The notes beneath the pieces are model-generated. The model made no database searches. It worked only from the letters and a program-made list of their open reading frames with translations, and was not told the origin of the DNA. A stretch of DNA of 64,000 bases from Brevibacillus ruminantium. GTDB taxonomy: Bacteria; Bacillota; Bacilli; Brevibacillales; Brevibacillaceae. Both the position numbers and the translations under genes were made by a program. Below, piece by piece: positions 24,918-33,087 of the stretch. Each line of letters starts with the position of its first letter. Position 1 is the stretch's first letter. The DNA is taken from the NCBI RefSeq assembly GCF_023746555.1, contig NZ_CP098755.1:1330001-1394000 (forward strand), given 5' to 3'.

Positions 24918-26399
24918 ATGAAACGCAAGAGTACAAAAGCATTCACCGGCTTGCTGGCTGCGGCTGCCATCGGCACAGCGGTTCTGGCCCCTTATCAGAC
25001 AGCGGGTGCGGCGGAAATCTTTTCTGATATGAACAAAGCAGGCGCTTACCGGGCCGCTGTACAAGCCCTGGTTGAACAAAAGGTATTTGCCGGATACGGC
25101 GCAGAAGAGCTCAGACCGCAGCAAGTGATTACCCGCGCCGAGCTGGCCAAGGTTGCAGTAACGGCATACGGTTTGCCCATTGTTCAAACAAGCGCTGGCT
25201 TTTCCGATGTGAAACAAGGCGATTGGTTTTATCCGTATGTGAACGCGGCCGTCTCCGCTGGAATCATGACTGCTGATGGCCAGCAATTTTTACCGAATCA
25301 GCCAGTATCAATGAAGGAACTGATTGATACCATCGCAAAAGCACAAAAAACGGATAGGGACACTCTCGAAAAAATCTTGGGCAGTGCACAGACAAATGCG
25401 GTGGCGTCCAGGGCTTACGCGGCATATCTGATCGTGGAAGCGAAGCGTCCTGTCCAGCAGGAGAACGAAGCCCATGTGACGAGCATCGAAGCCCAGAACG
25501 CCATTACGCTGGTCGTCAAATTTTCCGCTCCTTTGACACCAGAAGAAGTGGAGCTGGAAAATGCGAAGAAAAACTTCGTCTTTGACAATGGCCTTGAAAT
25601 TCGTAACCTGCCGCAGTTGATGACTGGAACAGAGGCTACCTATATTGTGCCGACTACGGTGCAAAAAGCAGGGACAACGTACTCCCTGAGTTACAAAGGG
25701 AAAAAAGCAGGGACATTTGCAGGCAATCCCGAAAAGCTGAAGCTCCGTTCCACACAACAGGTGGCGAACGACACCTTTGAAGTGGAGTCCAGACTGGAGG
25801 ACGGCGTAACGGATTATGGCAACGTCATCATGGCCTATCGCAATTCAAGGCCAAATGCTTTCGCTCTTGATGAGAACAACCAAAGCAACGGAAAAACCTA
25901 TGAAATCCTCTCCTCGATGAGAGATATGACCGTCACGATCACGCCGGAGGGCGGAGAGCCGATGACAGCCTCCTACGTTCTCTTCACGCAAGCGACAGAT
26001 GGCCGCCAAGCACCGAAGTTCCGTCTGCCTGACGGACAAAAGCTGAAGCCGGGCACCAAGTATACCGTATCTGCGGACTGGGCAACGCTGGAGAAAAACA
26101 CGTTTGTCGCAGCCGAAAAAGCACCGCTTTCCATTCAAAATGTGGTGGCGACAGACGAAAAAACATTGACGCTCACCCTGGCAGATGACCCGAAAGACGA
26201 ACTTTTCGCAGTGCGCAGCATTCTTTTGAAGGCTCCAGATGGCACGGAGCTGACAGCGACCTACAAGCTGACAAGCCGCAAGGGAGCGACCGGCATTTTT
26301 GAGCTGAAGGATGGCGCTTTGGAAGCGGGCACTACGTACAAGGTTGCGCCTGCAGGCGACTGGGCAGTGGCCGATGGGGTTGAAGTGACGCTGAAATAG
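24918..26399 (+). CDS. SLH-domain surface protein with Ig-like repeats
   Basis: A 493-residue exported protein starting at ATG 24918 after GGAAGGAG. Signal peptide MKRKSTKAFTGLLAAAAIG, cleavage near AGAAE. Residues about 30-150 hold two clear SLH domains (VITRAELAKVAVTAYG, FSDVKQGDWFYPYVNAAV, QFLPNQPVSMKELIDTI), so the anchor is at the N-terminus, as in many S-layer proteins. The rest consists of Ig-like beta modules, seen in pairs such as ITLVVKFSAPLTPEEVE, TLTLTLADDPKD, GTKYTV and GTTYKVAP. No enzyme motif is seen. It is probably a minor S-layer or surface adhesin-like protein, possibly controlled by the kinase pair upstream. Confidence 0.85.
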   Translation: MKRKSTKAFTGLLAAAAIGTAVLAPYQTAGAAEIFSDMNKAGAYRAAVQALVEQKVFAGYGAEELRPQQVITRAELAKVAVTAYGLPIVQTSAGFSDVKQGDWFYPYVNAAVSAGIMTADGQQFLPNQPVSMKELIDTIAKAQKTDRDTLEKILGSAQTNAVASRAYAAYLIVEAKRPVQQENEAHVTSIEAQNAITLVVKFSAPLTPEEVELENAKKNFVFDNGLEIRNLPQLMTGTEATYIVPTTVQKAGTTYSLSYKGKKAGTFAGNPEKLKLRSTQQVANDTFEVESRLEDGVTDYGNVIMAYRNSRPNAFALDENNQSNGKTYEILSSMRDMTVTITPEGGEPMTASYVLFTQATDGRQAPKFRLPDGQKLKPGTKYTVSADWATLEKNTFVAAEKAPLSIQNVVATDEKTLTLTLADDPKDELFAVRSILLKAPDGTELTATYKLTSRKGATGIFELKDGALEAGTTYKVAPAGDWAVADGVEVTLK

Positions 26400-26483
26400 C
26401 AGCATCAACCAAGCAGCATGGCTGTTTCACAACTCAGCGTGGCTACTGCAAATAAAAGTGCTCTCTTATTATGAGAGGATCAG

Positions 26484-26511
26484 GCTGTCGAGAAAGTCGG
26501 CAGCTTTTTTT
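26484..26511 (+). terminator. Terminator after the SLH surface protein
   Basis: GCTGTCG pairs with CGGCAGC (one G-U) around AGAAAGT, followed by seven T. A frame open from 26458 through this hairpin is not taken as coding. Confidence 0.7.
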
Positions 26512-26655
26512 CTTTGGTGCGAAAACGACTCCGCTTTGGCAACTCAAACGATTGTTGATCCGTCTCTTTGTTTTCCTCCGTCTTTTTGCTACTGTATAAG
26601 AGGATGGAAACGAATCATTTGCTCATCAAGTACACGCGAAGGATTGGACAAAATC

Positions 26656-27651
26656 ATGGCCTTGAAGCTCGGATACCGAACCATTAAAACTGCCATCGGA
26701 ACCGGAATCTCCATACTGATCGCCCAGCAGCTGGGCCTTGCTTTTTACGCATCGGCGGGAATCATCACGATTCTCTGCATCCAGGTGACGCGAAAACAGT
26801 CGTTTCGCACGGCACTGAACCGATTTCTTGCCTGCTTGCTTGGACTGGTGGTGGGCGTCACTTTGTATGCACTCCTGGGTTTTCAGCCTGTTACGCTGAC
26901 CCTTTTGATCCTCACCTTTTTGCCGCTGGCCGTGCGCTTGGGCATTCAGGAAGGATTTGTGACCAGCATGGTCGTCCTTTTGCATCTCTATTCCTTGCAG
27001 CGGATGGATCTGCATGTCATCGGCAACGAGCTGGCGCTGATCGTCATCGGTGTAGGCGTGGCTCTGCTGGCCAATCTCTACATGCCCAGTCTGGAGAAAG
27101 AGCTAAAGGGGATGCAGTCGGCAGTTGAGCGCAATTTTGCCACCATTTTGCAAGAATTCTGCTACTACCTCCGCCACGGTCAGAGCGACTGGGACGGACA
27201 TGAGATGATCGAGACGGAGAAAATGCTGAAGGAAGCCAAGCTCCTCGCTGTGCGCGAAGTGGAGAACCGGATTGGTCGCAGGGAGGAAGACACCTACTAC
27301 GAGTACTTTGTCATGCGGGAAAAGCAGTTTGACTATCTCGAACGGATGCTGCCCATCGTATCGACGCTAAACGTCCAGGTGCCGCAGGGGCATCAGATCG
27401 CAGACTTTCTCGATCATTTGAGCCATTCGATTCATCCTGGCAATACGGCCTACCGGTTTTTGGACAAGCTGAGCGTGATGCGCGAGGAAATCCTGCAGTC
27501 GCCGCTTCCGCAGACGCGCGATGAGTTCGAGACGCAGGCGGCTCTGTTTTATCTGCTGCGAGAGATTGAGCAATACCTTTATATCAAGCACAAGCTGGGC
27601 AGGAAAAGTCCTGCCCCCAAAAAGGAAAAGAAAAAAGGCAATAGCGAATAG
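26656..27651 (+). CDS. Aromatic acid exporter family protein (DUF939/ArAE type)
   Basis: A 331-residue membrane protein. ATG 26656 is chosen over earlier in-frame codons because the hydrophobic domain begins right after it (MALKLGYRTIKTAIGTGISI) and the upstream part runs through a terminator. The N-terminal ~145 residues hold about five or six membrane segments. The family motif CIQVTRKQSFRTALNRFLA and the segment AVRLGIQEGFVTSMVVLLHL are present. The rest is a helical cytoplasmic domain rich in Glu and Lys, ending PKKEKKKGNSE. The family is related to FUSC-type efflux proteins such as AaeB, but this short bacillar branch has no proven substrate. Confidence 0.85.
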   Translation: MALKLGYRTIKTAIGTGISILIAQQLGLAFYASAGIITILCIQVTRKQSFRTALNRFLACLLGLVVGVTLYALLGFQPVTLTLLILTFLPLAVRLGIQEGFVTSMVVLLHLYSLQRMDLHVIGNELALIVIGVGVALLANLYMPSLEKELKGMQSAVERNFATILQEFCYYLRHGQSDWDGHEMIETEKMLKEAKLLAVREVENRIGRREEDTYYEYFVMREKQFDYLERMLPIVSTLNVQVPQGHQIADFLDHLSHSIHPGNTAYRFLDKLSVMREEILQSPLPQTRDEFETQAALFYLLREIEQYLYIKHKLGRKSPAPKKEKKKGNSE

Positions 27652-27665
27652 GGAGGAATCTATAC

Positions 27666-27863
27666 ATGGAGAAGTGGGAATACCGGAGCATGAAGGTACA
27701 CACCGGGGGTTTTCTTGGAGGCAAGCTGGATGTGGACGAATTCCAGGATATGCTGAACAAGCTCGGAGCAGAAGGCTGGGAGCTGATTTCCTGCTTCGAT
27801 ACCAATCAGTCGCATGGCGCTTCCCGCGAAGTGATTACGGTTTTTAAGCGAAGAAAGCCTTGA
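27666..27863 (+). CDS. DUF4177 domain-containing small protein
   Basis: A 65-residue protein that starts at ATG 27666 after GGGAGGAATC, 14 bases after the exporter-family gene, so probably in the same transcript. It has the DUF4177 pattern MEKWEYRSMKV at the start, then LNKLGAEGWELISCFD and a basic end ITVFKRRKP. The family is of unknown function and folds as a small beta-alpha unit. A terminator hairpin follows at 27952. Confidence 0.85.
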   Translation: MEKWEYRSMKVHTGGFLGGKLDVDEFQDMLNKLGAEGWELISCFDTNQSHGASREVITVFKRRKP

Positions 27864-27951
27864 GACAACCACTTGTCACAAGCCTTTGATCAAAATTTAC
27901 CCGCCAAAACTACAGAACGACTGCAAAAGAGAACATACAAACGCAAGCAAA

Positions 27952-27983
27952 AGACCCAGTATCGTGCAGATACCGGGTCTATT
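27952..27983 (+). terminator. Terminator-like hairpin after the DUF4177 gene
   Basis: AGACCCAGTATC pairs with GATACCGGGTCT (one mismatch) around GTGCA, followed by a short ATTTG tract. The T-run is weak, so it may act as partial terminator or RNA 3' stabiliser. Confidence 0.6.
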
Positions 27984-28075
27984 TGTATCTGCCAATACAG
28001 GGCTTTTCTGTAAGATCTGTCGCCAATACCGGCCACAGGAAAAGTGCATAGCGGCGGTCTTTCACTCCAAATCGA

Positions 28076-28106
28076 TTGCAAAAGTTTTCATAATGATTAC
28101 TATTAT
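28076..28106 (+). promoter_or_regulatory. Promoter of the amino-acid catabolic operon with a palindrome
   Basis: TTGCAA (28076) and TACTAT (28098) are 16 bases apart. A near-palindrome ATAATGATTACTATTAT (28090-28106) overlaps spacer and -10. It resembles Fur/PerR-class boxes only loosely; LysR control from the end of the operon is the other candidate. Confidence 0.4.
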
Positions 28107-28184
28107 GTTTTCTCATTTTTTCGCTGATTCCAACTGTGTTACTGTTAGGCAAAAGAACAGCAAGAGAGAAAAGGAGTGTTGTGC

Positions 28185-29240
28185 ATGTTGCCTTTTCGCG
28201 TCATCAACCAGAAGACGATCGAACAGATTTTGGACATGAAGAGTGTTATTGAGAAAGTCGAACAGGCTTATACCTTAAAAGCCCAGCAAGAAGCAACCCT
28301 GTTTCCGCTGGTTTTTCACGAATTTGAACCGGGCAAGGCGGACATGGACATCAAATCGGGTCATCTGACAGGGGCCAATATCTTTGGCATGAAGCTGGTT
28401 TCCTGGTTTGGCGGGAACACCGAGAAAAATCTGCCCCAATTGATCGGCACGGTCATGGTCTTGGACAGCCGGACAGGCGTGCCGAAGGGAATTCTCAGCG
28501 GCGAACACATCACCTGCATGCGCACGGGAGCAGCAGGCGGAATTGGAGCCAAATACCTGGCCCGCCCGGAATCGGAGCATCTCCTCGTCATCGGCAGCGG
28601 ACATCAGGCTCCCTTCCAAATTTTGGCTACCCTGGTTTCCATGGAAAATGTGAAAAAAGTATCGGTTTACAATGCGCGCTCCTATGAACGGGCCGAGGCC
28701 TTCTGTGAGAAAATCCAGGAGAAGCTGCTAAACATGATCGCTCTGCAATTCAACGACCAGGATGAGCTGCGGGAGACGTACAGTAAGCGTTGCCAGATTG
28801 AGTTTGTCCCCGTCGAAAACATCGAACAGACAACAAGAGAAGCAGATATCATCATCACTGCCACCTCAGCTCGCCAGCCGCTGATTCAGAAAGACTGGGT
28901 GAAGCCCGGGACGCATATTACCTGTATCGGTGCGGATATGGAGGGCAAGCAAGAGATAGACGAGCGGCTGTTTCCAGGGGCCCGCGTATTTGTCGACGAT
29001 GTGACGCAGTCTGTGAACGTAGGTGAGCTGGAGACCGCGATCAAAAAAGCGATCGTCACCCCAGAGGTAATCGTGGCAGAGATCGGCGAAGTGATCCTCG
29101 GACGGGTCGCGGGACGTCAGTCAGCCGTGGAGATTACCATCTTCGACAGCACGGGTATTGCCATCCAGGATTTATTGACCGCCGACCTCGTGCTGGCGGA
29201 GGCAGAAAAGCTGGGGGCAGGCACCGTCGTCGAACTCTAA
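28185..29240 (+). CDS. Ornithine cyclodeaminase/mu-crystallin family enzyme
   Basis: A 351-residue NAD(P)-dependent protein. ATG 28185 has AAGGAG 8 bases upstream; the in-frame GTG 28176 overlaps that site and is rejected. It has the family's substrate part MDIKSGHL, FGMKLVSWFGGN, GTVMVLDSRTG and GEHITCMRTGAAGGIGAKYLARP. The Rossmann motif is LLVIGSGHQAPFQILATL (Gly-x-Gly-x-x). Members are true cyclodeaminases, alanine dehydrogenases, or imine reductases such as EutC and the iminosuccinate reductase BhcD. The EutB-like dehydratase four genes downstream makes the imine-reductase role attractive: dehydratase gives an imine, this enzyme reduces it to an amino acid. This is inference from context. 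Confidence 0.85.
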   Translation: MLPFRVINQKTIEQILDMKSVIEKVEQAYTLKAQQEATLFPLVFHEFEPGKADMDIKSGHLTGANIFGMKLVSWFGGNTEKNLPQLIGTVMVLDSRTGVPKGILSGEHITCMRTGAAGGIGAKYLARPESEHLLVIGSGHQAPFQILATLVSMENVKKVSVYNARSYERAEAFCEKIQEKLLNMIALQFNDQDELRETYSKRCQIEFVPVENIEQTTREADIIITATSARQPLIQKDWVKPGTHITCIGADMEGKQEIDERLFPGARVFVDDVTQSVNVGELETAIKKAIVTPEVIVAEIGEVILGRVAGRQSAVEITIFDSTGIAIQDLLTADLVLAEAEKLGAGTVVEL

Positions 29241-29267
29241 TGAGGAATTCTATGAAAAAGGAGGAGT

Positions 29268-30398
29268 ATGAAAGAGATGCAAGTCAAACCGTTTAAAGTT
29301 GAAGAGTGGATGAATGAGTATGAAATGGATGCGGTCTACAATATCGCCGAGACCTGCGTAGACTCTTTGACACTGGAGGAGCTGATCCGTCTGTCGGCCG
29401 AGCCGGAAGCCTTTTTCGGGGAACTGGCAAAAATGAAGCTGACCTACGGCCACATCGAGGGGTCGCCGGAATTCCGCTCCCTGGTTGCCGGTTTGTACAA
29501 AACCATGAAGCCGGAAAATGTAATCTCCATGAATGGTGCGATCGGCGCTAACTTCCTCCTTCTCTATTCGCTGGTGGAGCCAGGAGATGAAGTCATTTCC
29601 GTGCATCCTACCTACCAGCAGCTCTATTCAGTGCCAGAATCTTTCGGCGCTGAGGTAAAACTGCTGAAGCTGCGCCCGGAAAACGGCTTTTTCCCCGATC
29701 TGGATGAGCTTCGAAGCATGGTCAGTCCGAAAACCAAGCTGATCTGCATCAACAACCCGAACAATCCGTCCGGCGCACTGATGGGAGAGGAGATGCTCCG
29801 TGAAATCGTGGAGATTGCCCGCAGTGTGGACGCCTACCTGCTCTGTGATGAGGTGTATCGCGGTTTGCATCAAGACCCGGAGGCCGTGATTCCGTCGATC
29901 GTCGATCTGTACGAAAAGGGAATCAGCACGGGCAGCTTGTCCAAGGTATTCTCTCTGGCAGGCCTGCGCCTCGGCTGGATTGCGGCACCTGTCGATGTGA
30001 TCAAGGAGTGTGTCAAGCACCGCGACTACAATACCATCAGCTGCGGCATGATTGATGATGTCCTCGCCGTTCACGCGCTGAAAAACTACGACAAGATCAT
30101 GGACCGCAATCTCGGGATCGTCCGGACCAACCTGGAAATCCTCGATAAATGGGTTCAGCAGGAACCGCTCGTTTCCTATGTCAAGCCGCAAGCGGGAACG
30201 ACAGCGATGCTGAAAATCGATCTCGCGATGCCGTCCGAGGAATTTTGCATTGACTTGTTTAAAACGACAGGAGCCTTTTTGACGCCGGGCAGCTGTTTTG
30301 ACATGGAAGGCTATGTCCGCATCGGCTATGCCTGCGGCACAGAGGTACTGCAACAAGGGTTGGCAAAAGTATCCGAATATCTGAGAGCTCACCGATAA
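29268..30398 (+). CDS. Class I/II PLP-dependent aminotransferase
   Basis: A 376-residue fold-type-I aminotransferase. It starts at ATG 29268 or, with better spacing from AAGGAGGA, ATG 29277. Motifs in order: LTYGHIEGSPEFRSLVA, SMNGAIGANFLLLYSLVEPGD, Asn of NNPNNPSGALM, Asp and Tyr of LLCDEVYRGLHQ, PLP Lys of GSLSKVFSLAGLRLGW. The short N-terminus and the YGHIEGS pattern resemble aminotransferases of the capreomycidine-synthase or plant-ACC-synthase-like side branch rather than AspC. It lies 27 bases after the previous gene and is likely to deaminate the amino acid handled by this operon. Its substrate is unknown. Confidence 0.88.
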   Translation: MKEMQVKPFKVEEWMNEYEMDAVYNIAETCVDSLTLEELIRLSAEPEAFFGELAKMKLTYGHIEGSPEFRSLVAGLYKTMKPENVISMNGAIGANFLLLYSLVEPGDEVISVHPTYQQLYSVPESFGAEVKLLKLRPENGFFPDLDELRSMVSPKTKLICINNPNNPSGALMGEEMLREIVEIARSVDAYLLCDEVYRGLHQDPEAVIPSIVDLYEKGISTGSLSKVFSLAGLRLGWIAAPVDVIKECVKHRDYNTISCGMIDDVLAVHALKNYDKIMDRNLGIVRTNLEILDKWVQQEPLVSYVKPQAGTTAMLKIDLAMPSEEFCIDLFKTTGAFLTPGSCFDMEGYVRIGYACGTEVLQQGLAKVSEYLRAHR

Positions 30399-30413
30399 GT
30401 GTGAGCTCTCGTT

Positions 30414-30432
30414 ATACAATTGATTGTATAAT
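30414..30432 (+). promoter_or_regulatory. Internal promoter and palindrome before the YfcC-family gene
   Basis: ATACAAT-TG-ATTGTAT (30414-30429) is a perfect inverted repeat. It overlaps an extended -10, TGTATAAT (30425-30432). Just upstream an exact stem AGAGCTCAC/GTGAGCTCT (30384-30407) spans the aminotransferase stop codon and could partly end transcription there. Confidence 0.45.
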
Positions 30433-30476
30433 TATAAAGGTGATATGATTAAAAATGTTTAGGGAGGGAAAACTTA

Positions 30477-31889
30477 ATGGCGCAACCAGAGCTGAACACC
30501 AATTCTGCATTGTCCAGGGTAAAGGAAATCAATGTGTTCGCCCTGCTTTTTGCAGTGATTGCGATCGCGGTTGTATTGACCTATCTCATCCCAGCGGGGG
30601 AGTATGCCCGGGTAGACGTAAACGGCAGAAGCGTTGTTGATCCGCAATCCTTTACATTTATCGAATCATCACCGGTCAAACCCCTTGGACTTGTCAACAG
30701 CGTGCATACCGGTATGGTGGAAGCATCCAGTATCATCTTTTTCGTGTTGATTATTGGCGGAACCTTCGGCATTCTGACGGCAACCGGTGCGATTGAAGCT
30801 TTGATTGTCACCCTGTCCCGCAAACTGCAAAATCAGGAAAAATGGCTGATTCCGATCATGATGTTCTTCTTTGCGATGGGCGGAACACTGATGGGTATGG
30901 CCGAAGAGACCATCCCTTACATCGCGATCATGATCCCGCTTGCGATTGCACTTGGCTTTGACGCGCTAACAGGTGCAGCGATTGTTCTGGTCGGCGCCTC
31001 CGTTGGTTTTACCTCCGCTATTATGAATCCGTTTACCGTTGGCGTGGCGCAGGGGATCGCTGAATTGCCTACATTCTCCGGTGCCGGGTATCGCATCGGG
31101 GTATTTGTCGTCATGTATGCGGTCTCGGTCGGCTTTGTCTATCGCTACGCGATGAAGGTAAAAAAAGAGCGCGGCTATGGCTTTTTCGGCAACTATGAAG
31201 GGAAGAGCTCAGCGGATTTGCTGCGCAGTGAAGTCGTTTTGACGACTGCCCACAAATGGATTTTGACCTGCTTTTTGATCAACTTTGTCGTCCTTGCTTT
31301 TGGGGTAATTGAATACGGTTGGTATATTACGGAAATTGCCGGACTTTTCCTTCTATTGGGAATTATTATCGGGTTGATTGGGCGCCTCTCTGCCAATACC
31401 GTTGTCGATTCCTTCCTGAAGGGAGCCGCCGGACTGATTTCGGGCGCGCTCGTCATCGGTGTGGCCCGCGCGATTGTCGTTGTTTTAAATGATGGACATA
31501 TTCTGGATACCATGCTGTATTATGCGGCAACTGCGATTAATCAGGTTCCCCCGGCGTTTTCTGCCTTTGGCATGCTGGTACTGCAAAGTCTGGTCAACTT
31601 CATCGTCCCCTCGGGTAGCGGACAGGCTGCACTCACGATGCCGATCGTAACGCCGCTTGCCGATCTGGTGGGCGTCACCCGACAAACGGCCGTTCTCGCT
31701 TTCCAGTTTGGAGACGGCATCTCCAATATCCTGACACCGACCTCCGGCTATTTCATGGCGGGCCTGGCCGTCGCTGGAATTCCATGGATTCGCTGGGTAA
31801 AATGGATATGGCCGCTGATTCTCACCCAGTACGGCATTGGCGCTGTCGCTGTGATCATCGCGCAGTTGATCGGGTACGGACCATTTTAA
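30477..31889 (+). CDS. YfcC family carrier (C4-dicarboxylate/basic amino acid antiporter type)
   Basis: A 470-residue polytopic membrane protein with about 12-13 hydrophobic segments. ATG 30477 follows AGGGAGGG. Family motifs include VLTYLIPAGEYARV after the first helix, FVLIIGGTFGILTATGAIEALI, GMAEETIPYIAIMIPLAIALG and VPSGSGQAALTMPIVTPLADLVGVTRQ. YfcC proteins belong to the DcuC/ArsB-like superfamily and are annotated for dicarboxylates, peptides or arginine; direct data are thin. Between an aminotransferase and an M20 amidohydrolase, import of an N-acyl amino acid or dipeptide is the natural guess. It has a possible own promoter at 30414. Confidence 0.87.
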   Translation: MAQPELNTNSALSRVKEINVFALLFAVIAIAVVLTYLIPAGEYARVDVNGRSVVDPQSFTFIESSPVKPLGLVNSVHTGMVEASSIIFFVLIIGGTFGILTATGAIEALIVTLSRKLQNQEKWLIPIMMFFFAMGGTLMGMAEETIPYIAIMIPLAIALGFDALTGAAIVLVGASVGFTSAIMNPFTVGVAQGIAELPTFSGAGYRIGVFVVMYAVSVGFVYRYAMKVKKERGYGFFGNYEGKSSADLLRSEVVLTTAHKWILTCFLINFVVLAFGVIEYGWYITEIAGLFLLLGIIIGLIGRLSANTVVDSFLKGAAGLISGALVIGVARAIVVVLNDGHILDTMLYYAATAINQVPPAFSAFGMLVLQSLVNFIVPSGSGQAALTMPIVTPLADLVGVTRQTAVLAFQFGDGISNILTPTSGYFMAGLAVAGIPWIRWVKWIWPLILTQYGIGAVAVIIAQLIGYGPF

Positions 31890-31914
31890 TCGAAAAGAAT
31901 AGGAGCGTGATTGT

Positions 31915-33072
31915 ATGACTGCCACCTTGTGCACACCTTCGCTTGCGGAGTGGGCTGTCGGTCACCGTCGTTATTTGCACCAAAATCCGGAATTGTCTGG
32001 AGAAGAGTTTGAAACATCCGCGTACATCCGAAAATGTTTAGAAGAATTGGGAATTGAAATTCTCGATTATCCCGCCCCGAGCGTTGTCGGTTTTTTAAAG
32101 GGAACCGAAGGAAAGAAAACCATTGCGCTGCGCGCCGATATTGACGCCCTTCCGATTTTGGAGGAAGGCGACAAAGAGGGGTATATTTCCAAGCGTCAGG
32201 GAGTCGCTCACGTCTGCGGCCACGACGGGCATACTGCAATTTTGCTGGCGGCTGCCAAATGGATGGTGGAAAACCGGCAGGAAGTGAAGTCAAATGTGCT
32301 GTTCCTGTTCCAGTCCTCTGAGGAGATGCTGCCGAGCGGTGCGGAAAAGCTGGTGGCGCAGGGTGCCATTGATCAAGCGGATGCAGTGTTTGGTCTGCAC
32401 CTCTGGCAGCCGTTTGAGAAAGGGAAGATCGGCATTACCTACGGTGCCATGATGGCTTCCGCCGACGATTACCGAATCACCATTGAAGGAAAAGGCGGGC
32501 ATGGCTCGATGCCGCATGAGACGGTTGATCCGATCTACATCGCCAGCCACATCATCGGGGCCCTTCAGGGGATTGTCGGACGCCGGATGAATGCGATTGA
32601 GCCGGCTGTGATTTCCGTTGGCAAGATCGAGGCAGGGACAACCTACAACATCATTCCGAGCCAAGCGTTTATGTCCGGAACGTTCCGCTCTCATTCGGAA
32701 GCGACTCGCCAAGCGCTGGCCGCTGAAATGAAGAGCACTGTGGAGGGAATCTGCGCCGCTTTCGGTGCCAAAGGAACCTTTGAAGTAGACTGGGGGACGC
32801 CGGCTCTGGTCAATGACAAAGAGATGAGCCAATTTGTGGAGCGCGTGGTTGCCCAAAACATCGGCAGCGAGCATCTTGTTGTCGTGGACCCGGTGATGGG
32901 GGGCGAAGACTTCTCCTACTATTTGCAAAAGAAGCCGGGCGCGTATGTCTTTATCGGAATGAACAGCGAAAAGAGCGCGTATCCGCACCACCATCCTCGC
33001 TTCGATATTGATGAGGAAGCGATGCCGACAGCGATCAATCTCTTTATCCAACTGGTCAAAGAGTTTGCCTAA
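31915..33072 (+). CDS. M20 family amidohydrolase (N-acyl amino acid/hippurate hydrolase type)
   Basis: A 385-residue cytoplasmic metallohydrolase starting at ATG 31915 after AGGAGCG. It opens with the family's RRYLHQNPELSGEEFETSAYI. The di-metal centre is visible in HVCGHDGHTA (Cys/His ligands and Asp) and SSEEMLPSGAEKL (general base Glu), with the far His in YPHHHPRFDID. The lid domain has GKGGHGSMPHETVDPI, and the substrate loop has GTFRSHSEATRQAL. This subfamily cleaves acyl groups from amino acids (hippurate, N-acetyl-L-amino acids, IAA conjugates). It fits release of the free amino acid after import by the YfcC carrier. Confidence 0.92.
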   Translation: MTATLCTPSLAEWAVGHRRYLHQNPELSGEEFETSAYIRKCLEELGIEILDYPAPSVVGFLKGTEGKKTIALRADIDALPILEEGDKEGYISKRQGVAHVCGHDGHTAILLAAAKWMVENRQEVKSNVLFLFQSSEEMLPSGAEKLVAQGAIDQADAVFGLHLWQPFEKGKIGITYGAMMASADDYRITIEGKGGHGSMPHETVDPIYIASHIIGALQGIVGRRMNAIEPAVISVGKIEAGTTYNIIPSQAFMSGTFRSHSEATRQALAAEMKSTVEGICAAFGAKGTFEVDWGTPALVNDKEMSQFVERVVAQNIGSEHLVVVDPVMGGEDFSYYLQKKPGAYVFIGMNSEKSAYPHHHPRFDIDEEAMPTAINLFIQLVKEFA

Positions 33073-33087
33073 GAAGGAGTGTACAGC

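Noticed and set aside
27952..27983. Riboswitch before the 28 kb operon
   Set aside because: Only a single stem is seen, with no conserved junctions or expression platform; it better fits the end of the DUF4177 transcript.
28090..28106. Fur/PerR box
   Set aside because: The match to TGATAAT/ATTATCA-type boxes is partial and no iron, zinc or peroxide gene is adjacent; kept only as an unassigned palindrome.
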